In this document: in pieces, positions 44,741-55,194 of the stretch
Numbering within the stretch: position 1 is the first letter of the stretch
Layout: every line of letters starts with the position of its first letter
Origin: Polytrichum commune
Taxonomy: Eukaryota > Streptophyta > Polytrichopsida > Polytrichales > Polytrichaceae
NCBI GenBank assembly: GCA_950295325.1
Contig: OX485804.1
Span: forward strand, 7,192,001 to 7,256,000
DNA: 64,000 bases
Reading direction: 5' to 3'
Notes under the pieces: model-generated
Seen by the model: the letters and a program-made list of their open reading frames with translations, nothing else
The model's database searches: none
What the model was told of the DNA's origin: nothing
Made by a program: the position numbers and the translations under genes

Positions 44741-46033
44741 CTTCCATTGAGGAGATTGGTTCTTGGCGTTCTCCCTCTCCTTTGGTGGGCATCCGTGTGC
44801 CACCCAGACGTCTCTCGCAGCCACTATGTTAGCCGCCCACGAAGCCTCGAACGCCTTGATTTTGTTCCCCGAGTTCAGGAAGGTTGAAATCTTGCGCAGC
44901 TTGTCCCAATCGTCCGACGAGACCAAAAACGCCTTCCAGTACCGCAGGTCAGCCTTCAGCTCGTGCTGGAAGTTGTCGTCCTTGAGGATCTGTTGCGACG
45001 CCTCCAAGCTATGCTGACCATCTGTAATCCAGAATTCTCCATTCTGGATTCGCGGCCAATCCATCTCTGTCGGTCAGGATGTCAGCCCCTTGGGCATGAC
45101 GCAGACGGTCTGCCTATCCCACTTTACGTTGTTCATGAGGTTGTTGATCTGCCACTTCACCCCACCGCTCTCGCGAGACCTTATCACCCACTTGTTGGGG
45201 GACTTTTCGCACTTGAAGCAGTCCACGTTGAACGTGAAGTGGCGCCCCATGGGCCAGCAATCCTTTGAGTAATTATTGAAATCTCGTAGGATCTTTGTTG
45301 CCTTCACTGCATCTGGATTCTCACCCTTCTTTAAAGGGGTTGGCATCAGGGGAGGAGAGCTCACCTCAGCGCCCTCTGTTACCCCAGACCTCTCCATTTC
45401 GTCCCGGGACCTCTTCGATGGCGTGGAATGTCGGTTGGGACCCTCCGTCACCCTGCTTGCGGAAGGCACCGGCCTGGGTGCACTTCTCGATCCTCTTGCC
45501 CCGGATGCTGATGGTTTTCGTGGGCTCTTCTTCTTCTTGTTGGCTTCGGCGACCGCGCTATTGTACTTGGAGATATTCAAGGAAAGCGCGGCCAACTTCC
45601 TTGCTGTCCAGTACGAGCTCAGGGCGTACTTCGTAAACAGGTCCTTGAGGAAGTGTTTGGCATCAGCCACTACGTTATTTTCTGCGTATGTGTAGGAGAA
45701 ACTATGTCTCCTGTACTCTAACAGGAGGTTAATGTGATCCTTCTTATTTTTCATGTCTAAAATCACATAATCTCCTTGTGCCTCAATTGATTCTACTTCC
45801 CAAGTCTTCATCTGCACCCATTGCTCTGGCTGGTCCGGCGTTGTTTCCAGCTCGTAGGTCAAGCGAAGACAGAAAAGACCGTCTGATGTCTTCTCTGGCA
45901 GTGCCGTCCATTCCCCAATGAAGTCCTCCTTCGGGACATAATTATCGTTTCCGTTGGGGTCGGACACTGACTCTGGTAGCTGATCTATCTGCACTGCGAA
46001 CATCTCAATGGCGCTCCTGCTCGGTCTAGCCAT
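44741..46033 (-). pseudogene. M' exon 1: ParB-like domain, with an in-frame TGA
   Basis: ATG at 46033 (MARPSRSAIEMF) after acceptor tctgcag. 431 codons in one frame, with one TGA (45076-45074) after QTVCVMPKGLTS. Downstream in the same frame FWITDGQHSLEASQQIL keeps the DGQHS motif and PPKERENAKNQSPQWK matches the end of M_B exon 1. The TGA aligns with KK in M_B (GLKKMPT). Middle: Ser/Pro/Lys linker. The stop would cut the protein before the DGQHS segment, so the copy is inactive unless the stop is bypassed. Confidence 0.7.
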
Positions 46034-46937
46034 CTGCAGAGCACATAAACATTTAGTATTGTGTTTACGAACGAGCGTTCGTAATTGACAAGCAAATCAT
46101 ATATACTAATCAATGAACGCTGGCTATGGGTACCCGTGAGGAGTTTTAATTATGTCTTCGCTGATTTCATTTACAAACGATCGTTCGTAAAGAATGTGGT
46201 TGCTAAGGTGTATTTGACACAAGTTTACGAACGTGCGTTCGTATTGTTTGTAAACAAGTCCACGAGTTGTCCAGTGTTATCTAATTTCCACGAGGGCTGT
46301 TCGAATTTCCATGAGCATCTTCTAAATAGGTGAATTAATACTTTAGTTCTTAATTACGAACAATTACCATTAAGGGTTTGGGATATTATTATAGTTTGTG
46401 ATTACGAATGTTCGTTCGTATTTTTGTATGTTTCATTTGGATTTGAGGATTTGAGGATGTGCAGGGTATAGACGAATATACGAACGTGCGTTCGTAAAAA
46501 TGGAGGGTGAGGTGCGTATTTACGAACGCACGTTCGTATATGTTTGTGGGGTAAGGCATGTTTTCACGCCACATTTACGAACGAACGTTCGTAAATGTGG
46601 TCATCTGGGATTAGGAAATGGTATATTTATTTATATACATATATCCGTACATATACGTATACGTATATGTACATATACGTATATATGTTGTTATGAATGT
46701 TGCGATCTGGCATTGTTCATGATCCTGCAACTCGTGATCAGATTGATGAAACACAAGTGAAAAATGGAATCAGAACAAAATTGCGAGTCAGTGATTGATA
46801 GTTCAGAATGAAGAGGAAAGTGTTATTTCATACAAAACATGCCATACCTCATAATGCAGAAAACAAATCACAAGGAATTCATCAAACAACAATTTCAGAT
46901 TGTGAAGGACTGATTTGTAAAGGAAACTTGTACTCAC
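46034..46937 (-). repeat. M' 5' UTR intron with seven palindromes
   Basis: Sites at 46065, 46171, 46225, 46402, 46478, 46520 and 46575. Centres vary (AG, AT, TG, TT, CA, AA). Also a palindromic AT microsatellite (catatacgtatacgtatatg) about 46627-46690. Donor AAT|gtgagt about 46937. Confidence 0.85.
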
Positions 46938-47350
46938 ATTGAATTGTTGCACAGAAAACCTCCTGCCTCCTACTGAGAAATCCAGAAATCCTCACAAATG
47001 TACACCAAATTGTCTTTCAAAAGCGTTGAATTGTCTTTCAAAAGCGTTGAATTCGCTTTCAATTGCAATTTCACTTTGTCACACTCTCAAGCCTTCACAA
47101 CTTTTATGCAAATCCTACACAAACCCTGATGTACACAACTCACAACCTTCAGAAATCTCAAGCTTTCTGAAACTCTCAAGCTCTCAAGCTTTCCTACTCT
47201 CAAGCTCTCAACCTTTCTGAAACTCTCAAGCTCTCAACCTTTCTAAAACTCTCCACTTCTCAATCTTTCTAAAACTCAAGCTCTCAACCTTTCTAAAACT
47301 CTAACCCTCTCAAGCTTTCTATAACTCTCAACCTCTCAACCTTTCTAAAA
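46938..47350 (-). other. M' 5' UTR: CT-rich imperfect repeats up to the gap
   Basis: Repeats such as ctctcaagctttcta, aactctcaacctttcta on the plus strand. No gene. Counterpart of the CT-rich 5' UTR exons in M_A and M_B. The promoter side lies in or beyond the gap. Confidence 0.45.
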
Positions 47351-47550
47351 NNNNNNNNNNNNNNNNNNNNNNNNNNNNNNNNNNNNNNNNNNNNNNNNNN
47401 NNNNNNNNNNNNNNNNNNNNNNNNNNNNNNNNNNNNNNNNNNNNNNNNNNNNNNNNNNNNNNNNNNNNNNNNNNNNNNNNNNNNNNNNNNNNNNNNNNNN
47501 NNNNNNNNNNNNNNNNNNNNNNNNNNNNNNNNNNNNNNNNNNNNNNNNNN
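47351..47550. other. Assembly gap (200 N)
   Basis: A run of exactly 200 N, a placeholder size. It separates the M' unit from LTR sequence, so their adjacency and distance are unknown. Confidence 0.99.
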
Positions 47551-48116
47551 CAACCAACCTCTTGTCTCTCTACCAAGAGTTGGGGCCAAGTGGACATTTT
47601 CCTTTAGCTGCTGGGCCTAGAACCCCCCAGCAGCTTCAGACCATCATAACTTCCTTGTATGATGTTTGATCATAACAACCAACCACTCCATCTTCATCTA
47701 CGCTTCACGTAGATGCCGATGGACACCTCACTTGCCCCATTCGGGCAAGTATTGAGGAAGTTATGCCTGTTTGAACCTTTGCAGTCCCGGGAATCACTCC
47801 CAGGCACTGCTGTAGCAGGGCGCTGTCCCGGGACAGCGCCCCACTCAAATGGCCATAACTCCTAGCTCACACCTCCGATTGAGGTGTTCTTGAGCTTTCT
47901 AGAATCACCACGCCATGAGCTACGCATAGCTCATGGCCTTACCCTTGTGCCTCCTAGTCTTCGTGGGTGGGAGGCGTTCCCAACGCCCGGGGCCCTCACC
48001 CACACTAGGATCACTTGGGCCCTCTCACCAACGGCGCCACAAGTCCCGGGTGTCACTCCGGGGTCCCCCTTGTGCCCATGGTGTTTCGGGCACTCCTCAT
48101 GGAGAGGTGCGCGACA
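47551..48116 (-). mobile_element. Truncated LTR (3' LTR of Ty3/gypsy element 1)
   Basis: Matches the second half of the 973-bp LTR at 53220-54192, ending GTGCGCGACA. The 5' part is lost in the gap. It contains gcgctgtcccgggacagcgc, a strong hairpin, in common with all copies. Confidence 0.8.
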
Positions 48117-49361
48117 CTCACCCCCACCAAACGGAGTCGATGCCCTCATCGACTATACTCGTAGTCGGCACACCAATTCTCAAGTTGCCATCCTCTATGG
48201 TGCGGCATTGTGTTTACCTTAGGGCGCGACCCCCACAATGCATCTTCAAATTTGGCATGGTCCCAAAGGTGTCGTTCCTAGGTGGTCCGTTAGCGACCTT
48301 GGATCTCTCATCCAAGGACCTAACCTATACTAGACCCACCTACTTTGGGACTCACTTGGGTTGCCCCTCCTTTGGGGCCTCCCCCCGTTAGGCTCCACTA
48401 GCCTAACATGACACATCTAGGCGAGACCTCAACGCTTCCACTAAGTTGTCTCGGTTGCAACTCCGAGATGGCTTTCCATTGTTAAGCCACGCCTCGATCG
48501 CACGGGGGTGATGCCAAGTCCCGCCCGACTCGGTTCCCACTTTGCTCTTTCAAGACATGGGTTCATGACTCCCATGCGCCAACTCTCGTTAGCTCGCGGG
48601 TAGCACTTTTATGAGCACGCGCCATCACCTTGTCCCCGCCCGGACAAGCCCACAACTAAGAAGTTTCTTGGTTTTATCCAAGGCCCCTCTAAGCCATGGC
48701 CCCAATTACTCGGCTTACCCAACCTAGTTTGGCATGTCTATTCCCCCTCTTCCATTAACCAAGCACAAGTACAAGACTAGGACCTCATCTCATACTTTTC
48801 TCTTTGCACCACTAAAGTTTGGACTTTATTCCCTCAAGCCAAAGAACAAGTGCATGTTGTGGAGCAATTAACCTCGAAGCTATGTTTGCTACTAGAGTCT
48901 CTCCCCCACTAAAGGAGATTGATGTCCTCATCAATGCCTACGCTTCTTTTTATTGGAATGTCTAGCCTTAGTTTCTTCAAAGTGCTTCACCAATTCATTG
49001 GTGTTGACCATGTCTCTTGCCGCCACCCAAGCGGTTTCTTTCTCATGGTATCCTCACCATTTCACCAAGTATTCCTTTGTACTTTTTTCTTTCCTTTTCA
49101 CTTGGGCTTCCTACACTTGAGGATGCCCTCTTACCTCATGTTCCAAATGACGTCCACAAGGTCGGGAGGTGGCCTAATCACTTGCTTGTGATCGGGCCAT
49201 AAGGTGTCGTCCTAAAATGACTTTCGTAATGAGACATGAAATGTCGGATGCACTTTGATCTCCGGCGGTAATTCCAACTTATATATGTCCTTGACCACTT
49301 GTTCCACAATGGGAAACGGAGCTCCAATTTTGGACATGAACTTTGGAGTGAGGCCTTCCGG

Positions 49362-50349
49362 CTAAGTGAAGTTGTTCACATTCAACAACGCCTTTTGACA
49401 CACCTCATTCTCCACTTCGCGTCTTCCGGCATTGACTTGCACTCCGTAGCACCTTCGGGCTTTCTCCACCAACAACTTGGTCATCTCCAAGACTTGTTCA
49501 CGCTTCTTGGCCAAGTCCTCACCATCTTGGTTGAACTCTAGTGTTGAATGTGCCCCCTCGAGAGCTAGGTTAATAGGTTGGAGCGCATCCACTCCATAAG
49601 CCACCACCAAAGACCACCCCTTGGTAGCCAAGTGCGTGGCTACATTGCAATTACACTCCGCTCGACCCACATAGTCCGCCCAATCTCCTTGGTCCGCACC
49701 CACCAAGTTCCTCAAGTATTGCTTCAAGACTCCATTCACACGCTCCGATTTCCCATTCATTTGGGAATGCAAGGTCGTGCTAAACCTTAGTTTCATTCCG
49801 ACCTCCTTAGAGAAATGTATTGAAAATGCACTTGTGAACTTTGGATCTTGATCCCACACAATCACTCTTGGCAACCCGTGGTGCCTCAACCATCCTTTGA
49901 GAAAAGGCTATGCGGTCTCCAACGCGGTGGCGGTTCCCACAATCGGCACCATGTGTGCCCACTTGGCAAACCGCTCTACCATCAACAAGATGGCATCATA
50001 CCCATGTGACTCCGGCAAACTTGTGATCAAGTCCATGCACATACCATGCCATGGCGCCAATGGGATAGGCAACGGTTGCAAGAAGCCGCCTTGCTTTTGG
50101 TAAGAGGCTCGGTTCACTTGGCACTTTGATTCAAGCCTTCACAAAGTGGGCTATATCTTCCTTCATGCACCGCCAATGGTACCTCTTTGACACCATTCTA
50201 TGGCGGCTTTTTCTTTCTCCTCTATGGCCTGCAATAGGACTATCATATTCCTCCTTCAAAACCGATAGCCTCAACTTGCCTTGTGGCACATATACCCGAC
50301 TTTGTTTGCACTTGAACAATCCGTCCACCAACTTAACCTCTTTGAGCAC
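49362..50349 (-). pseudogene. Ty3/gypsy integrase fragments
   Basis: In order: a zinc-binding HHCC-like stretch (DSPIAGHRGERKSRH...YHWRCMKEDIAHFVKA), then the catalytic core start (WHGMCMDLITSLPESHGYDAILLMVERFAKWAH) and PRVIVWDQDPKFTSAF...LHSQMNGKSERVNG with the spacing of the D,D(35)E core. They lie in different frames with stops between, so no full protein can be made. Confidence 0.85.
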
Positions 50350-51239
50350 CTTGCTCTTGCGAAGCTCACCTAAAAGCTTTTGTGCTTTGGGGTAGTTAAT
50401 TTACCCCTCCCGTATCTTGCATCACAAGTTTCCTTTGCCGGCACACATTAGCCACAAGGTTTGGATGGTTCTCATTGCTTGGAACTCTTCCGGTCTACTT
50501 CGCGCATCCGGCACCACATTTCCACGGTCCGGTTTGTGGATCAAATCCACCTTCATAAGCGCCAAACTATCATGCCTCCGCAATGACTTGGCGTTCACTT
50601 ATGCTTGAATGTCAAAATTCTTTTAGGACACATTGTCCATGTAGACCTTTGCTTTGTGCGACCCCATATAATGTCGCCACATCTTCAAGCAATGCACTAC
50701 GGCAAAGAAGTTCTTTGTCATGAGTTGGTTGTCTTCTTTGACAACCATCGAGCTTTATGCTCCCATATGCAATGGCCATCCATCTTACACATAATCCACC
50801 ATTGGCAAAGGCACTCACCCCCGTATGCACCTCGAAAGGTTTGTCAAGCTCCGCGAACTTGAGCACGGGCGGCGAAGAGAACTTGCTCTTAAGCTCCCCA
50901 AAGACTTGGTGACAGGGCTAGTCCCACTCTTGGGATAGCCATTTCTTTCACAAGTCGGACAACCATCGAGCTTCATGCTCCCATATGCAATGGCCATTTT
51001 TTTTTTTTTACATCAACATCCGCCAAATAAAGTCCCTCGCCCTCGTATGCACCTCAAAAGGTATGTCAAACTCCCCGAACTTGAGCACGGGCGGCGAAGA
51101 GAACTTCATCTTAAGCTCCCCAATGGCTTGGTGGCACGGCTCATCCCACTCTTGGGATAGCCATTTCTTGTACAAGCCGGACAAGGTTCGACAACCATGA
51201 AGCTTAATGCTCTCATAAGCAATGGTCATCCATCTTGGA

Positions 51240-51950
51240 TCAACATCCGCCAATGATAAAGTCCTTCGTCTCCATGTGCACCTCAAAATGCTTATGAAAA
51301 CCCGGAAACTTAACCACATCTTGTGAAGGGAACTTGCTCTTGAGCTTCCCAAAGGCTTGGTGACAAGGCTCATCCCACTCTTGGGATAGCCATTTTTTCA
51401 ACAAATTGACTAAGGTCCTAGCAACCTTAGAAAAACCTCGAATGAAGTGGTGGTAGTAGTTGGCTAGGCCAACAAATGACCTAAGCCATTTTCTTGAGTC
51501 AAGGACCAATTCTCCTTTTGGATGGCCTTGATATTCTTCATGTTTGTCACCAACTTCCTTTGTCACCACATACCTCTAGAACTCAATATCTTGTTGAGCA
51601 AAGTTATTTTCATTTCTTGGCGGTAACTTTTGGGCAACACATTGGTGAATACATCATTGTATCTCCCCAACATCCCACCAAAGTGGTTTAGGGGAGGCCC
51701 ATCTATCCTAGCCTCCCCATAAGTTCTATCGAATTGCTCCAATTGAACCACGACTATTATGTTGGCCATTTTTCATTTGGTCCATTAAGACCAAATTCAA
51801 CTTGGGTCCTCCTACCATAGGAGTCCTTATCAATTTGAACTTCATCTCTTTGCCATTATGACACATCATAATGCACCGCAAGCACACCGGCTTCGGCCTC
51901 ACATCTCTCATGTGAGTTTCAAAGAAGGTGACCTTTCCAATGACATGCAC
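51240..51950 (-). pseudogene. Ty3/gypsy protease/reverse transcriptase fragments
   Basis: RT C-terminal/RNase H-like part: LRSFVGLANYYHHFIRGFSKVARTLVNLLKK...CHQAFGKLKSKF (51569-51240), the signature segment of Ty3/gypsy RT. The upstream piece 51950-51563 appears to be the protease-to-RT region. The YxDD part is not visible in an intact frame. 50866-51373 repeats the same C-terminal segment in decayed form, so the region is duplicated. Confidence 0.75.
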
Positions 51951-52222
51951 CTCATTTATTTCACATAGAGTGAAATGTTGACAAAAATCTAATGTCCCAC
52001 ATCAAAAGGTTACATGCATCGCCGCCTCCTTTGCTTCATGCGGTTCGCCCTTTGCAAACCGTACTTTGGTGGGCTTGCCGGCTCTACCCGTCCGCGAGCC
52101 CCAACCCCCTTGTGAGCTTTCGGCTCATGAAAGAGTCCGTTGCCTCTTTGACAACTCATGAGACATATCTCCCATTCATTTGAGCCTCAAGGTATACATG
52201 ACTTGGCCTTGGCTTAAGGCTA

Positions 52223-53179
52223 CTAGCCTTGGCCACAAAGCCACCATCTAATTCTCCGTCCACCGCAACAATATGTTTTGGCTCGGTCCGCAAAGCCAAC
52301 TTTTAACATTTCGTCTGGGGGACGAATTGGTTTAGTGCCACAAAAGCAATTTCCAATAATTTGTCCACAAAACAAACATGTTTTCCCTTGATAGCACAAA
52401 GCCACCTTCCCACACTCCGTATGCGGCACGAACATGAATTGCCTTGGTAGGACAAACCCACCTTCCAACATTCCGTCCGCGGCATGAGTATGATTTGCCT
52501 TGGAAGCATAAAGCCACCTTTCAACATTCCGTTAGCGGCACCAACATATTTTGCCTAAGTAAAATGAACCAAACAATTTGCACTCATTTCTTTGGGACCA
52601 ACTTTAGCTAAAGCCACTTCTGGTGATGCGCCGCCAAACTTTTCTTCGGGACCATCGGATTCAATGATCTTGCAAACTTGATGATCCCCACCATGTCCTC
52701 AAGAAGCCTTGGGGACTTAAACAAGGCATCCACCACCCGCTTTTAAAACCCCACCTAAAACGATGCATTTCTTAGAAAGCTCGTCCGTTTTAGGTGTATC
52801 CTTCATTTGTGCGTTTGAATAGCGCACATAGGCCTTAAGAGGCCCCGGGTGCCTTATTAGCACCAAGTTCATTTCAACATCCGAACCTTCGAAGCATCTC
52901 GAATTGAAATTTCAATCCAACATTAATACCCTCCAAGGTTTTGGGTGCATTCGGTATTCTAGGTCCCAAATACTATTTGAGGTTTGCGGGAGCCCTTTCA
53001 AAGGACACCTCCATTTTCCTCACCGAATCCACCCTCATGCCCACCATTACCATTAAAATCAATGGTATGGTCAAACTCCATTTGCACATGATCCTTGTTC
53101 CAATTTGAGCCTCACAACCTTTTCGAAACCCCGGGCTCACCATCATAACCCGCATTTTTGATACCCATGTTTCCCTCAA
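52223..53179 (-). pseudogene. Gag-like remnants with repeated knuckle-like motifs
   Basis: Fragments 53179-52973 and 52527-52223 in broken frames. 52223-52560 contains about four tandem copies of a 55-60-bp unit (ttgccttggtaggacaaacc..cgtccgcggcac), each giving a C..C-type stretch that may descend from CCHC knuckles. The equivalent runs in element 2 at 57250-57600. Confidence 0.5.
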
Positions 53180-53219
53180 AGTGCGAGCTCAAAACTTGGA
53201 ACCCTGCTCTGATACCAAG

Positions 53220-54192
53220 TGTCGCAACCCTTGCTAGGTCCCTTAATAATCTTGCCAATTTTCAATTCTAGCAAAGGTTACGAGTCGCTAACCCTTCGCA
53301 TTCCGCCATGCTAATGGATAGCTCCTCTTACCCCGGACCAATAGTTCATAGGAGGGAACCAACCCTCCTACTTTGCTTTCGGGACTCACCCCTTAATCGG
53401 TAACCCATTTCCCCAATGTGGACTTCCATCCATGGAAGTCCAATCCTATGTTGATCATCGCGTTGCCGGAGCAACACTACAACAACCCGAACCATACTAG
53501 GCAACTATGGCCTCACAATAGGCCAAAGCCCATGGAGGCCTTGCCGTTCGGCCTCGGGTGGGTGAGGCCACACCACCTCACCCATATAAGCCTCTAGGAC
53601 TCTACGCGGGGCCCCTACCCCACCGTCAACCAACCTCTTGTCTCTCTACCAAGAGTTGGGGCCAAGTGGACATTTTCCTTTAGCTGCTGGGCCTAGAACC
53701 CCCCAGCAGCTTCAGACCATCATAACTTCCTTGTATGATGTTTCATCATAACAACCAACCACTCCATCTTCATCTACGCTTCACGTAGATGCCGATGGAC
53801 ACCTCACTTGCCCCATTCGGGCAAGTATTGAGGAAGTTATGCCTGTTTGAACCTTTGCAGTCCCGGGAATCACTCCCAGGCACTGCTGTAGCAGGGCGCT
53901 GTCCCGGGACAGCGCCCCACTCAAATGGCCATAACTCCTAGCTCACACCTCCGATTGAGGTGTTCTTGAGCTTTCTAGAATCACCACGCCATGAGCTACG
54001 CATAGCTCATGGCCTCACCCTCATGCCTCCTAGTCTTTGTGGGTGGGAGGCGTTCCCAACGCCCGGGGCCCTCACCCACACTAGGATCACTTGGGCCCTC
54101 TCACCAACGGCGCCACAAGTCCCGGGTGTCACTCCGGGGTCCCCCTTGTGCCCATGGTGTTTCGGGCACTCCTCATGGAGAGGTGCGCGACA
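53220..54192 (-). mobile_element. LTR (5' LTR of element 1)
   Basis: 973 bp, TGTCGCAACCC ... GTGCGCGACA on the plus strand; the primer-binding site abuts at 53219. Shares with all copies the gcgctgtcccgggacagcgc hairpin. Confidence 0.85.
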
Positions 54193-54199
54193 GGGTGAG

Positions 54200-55194
54200 T
54201 GTCGCGCACCTCTCCATGAGGAGTGCCCGAAACACCATGGGCACAAGGGGGACCCCGGAGTGACACCCGGGACTTGTGGCGCCATTGGTGAGAGGGCCCA
54301 AGTGATCCTAGTGTGGGTGAGGGCCCCGGGCGTTGGGAACGCCTCCCACCCACAAAGACTAGGAGGCATGAGGGTGAGGCCATGAGCTATGCGTAGCTCA
54401 TGGCGTGGTGATTCTAGAATGCTCAAGATCACCTCAATCGGAGGTGTGAGCTAGGAGTTATGGCCATTTGAGTGGGGTGCTGTCCCGGGACAGCGCCCTG
54501 GTACAGCAGTGCCTGGGAGTGATTCCCAGGACTGCCAAGGTTCAAACAGGCATAACTTCCTCAGCACTTGCCCGAATTGGGCAAGTGAGGAGTCCATCGG
54601 CATGTACGTGAAGCGTAGATGAAGATGGAGTGGTTGGTTGTTATGATCAGACATCATACAAGGAAGTTATGATGGTCTGAAGCTGTGGGGGCTTCTAGGC
54701 CCAGCGGCTAAGGGAAAATGTCCACTTGGCCCCAACTCTTGGTAGAGAGACAAGAGGTTGGTTGACGGTGGGGTAGGGGCCCCGCATAGAGTCCTAGAGG
54801 CTTATATGGGTGAGGTGGTGTGGCCTCACCCACCCGAGGCCGAACGGCACGGCCTCCATTGGCATTGGCCTAATGTGAGGCCATAGTTGCCTAGTATGGT
54901 TCGGGTTGTTGTAGTGTTGCTCCGGCAACGCGATGATCAACATAAGATTGGACTTCCATGGATGGAAGTCCACATCTAAGGATTGGTTACCGATTAAAGG
55001 GGTTGGTTAGCGATTGAAGGGGTGAGTCCCGAAAGCAAAGTAGGAGGGTTGGTTCCCCTCCTATGAACTATAAGGTCCGGGGTGAGAGGAGCTAACCATT
55101 AGCATGGCGGTATGCGAATGGTTAGCGCTCGTAACCTTTGGTAGGAAATGAAAATTGGCAAGATGGTCAAGGAGGGCTAGCAAGGGTTGCGACA
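54200..55194 (+). mobile_element. Inverted solo LTR, head to head with the LTR at 53220
   Basis: Reverse-oriented LTR, TGTCGCGCACC ... GGTTGCGACA, 995 bp, separated from the neighbouring LTR by 7 bp (gggtgag). Downstream at 55195 it passes straight into internal integrase sequence of element 2, so it is truncating that element. Confidence 0.8.

Larger units (their letters stand above)
38811..47350 (-). mobile_element. M' unit: diverged paralogue of the M unit
   Basis: The unit carries the same five-part gene (46033-40281) plus Lys-rich gene (40140-39214) on the minus strand, and ends at 38811 with AACACTATATTCGG (26-bp match to the M_B terminus with about three mismatches). Protein-level identity with M_A/M_B is low, but intron positions and phases agree. 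Its palindrome is TTACGAACGNNCGTTCGTAA. The 5' side runs into the assembly gap. Confidence 0.65.
48117..53219 (-). mobile_element. Internal region of Ty3/gypsy element 1 (decayed)
   Basis: On the minus strand from a tRNA-primed site (tggtatcagagcaggg, at 53218 downward) the order is gag-like (53.2-52.2 kb), RT-like, RNase H-like, integrase and a 3' non-coding part (49.3-48.1 kb). All frames are broken by stops and shifts, so this is a dead copy. Its LTRs are oriented in parallel (53220-54192 and 47551-48116). Confidence 0.85.

Noticed and set aside
46627-46690. Palindromic AT-rich microsatellite as a binding site
   Set aside because: A simple tacgta repeat; no counterpart in the other M units.
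47293-47597. Open frames across the N run
   Set aside because: Created by the assembly gap.
54007-54432. Frames repeated in the LTRs (GLTLMPPSLCGWEAFPTPGAL)
   Set aside because: Present in every LTR copy on both strands; LTR sequence is non-coding.
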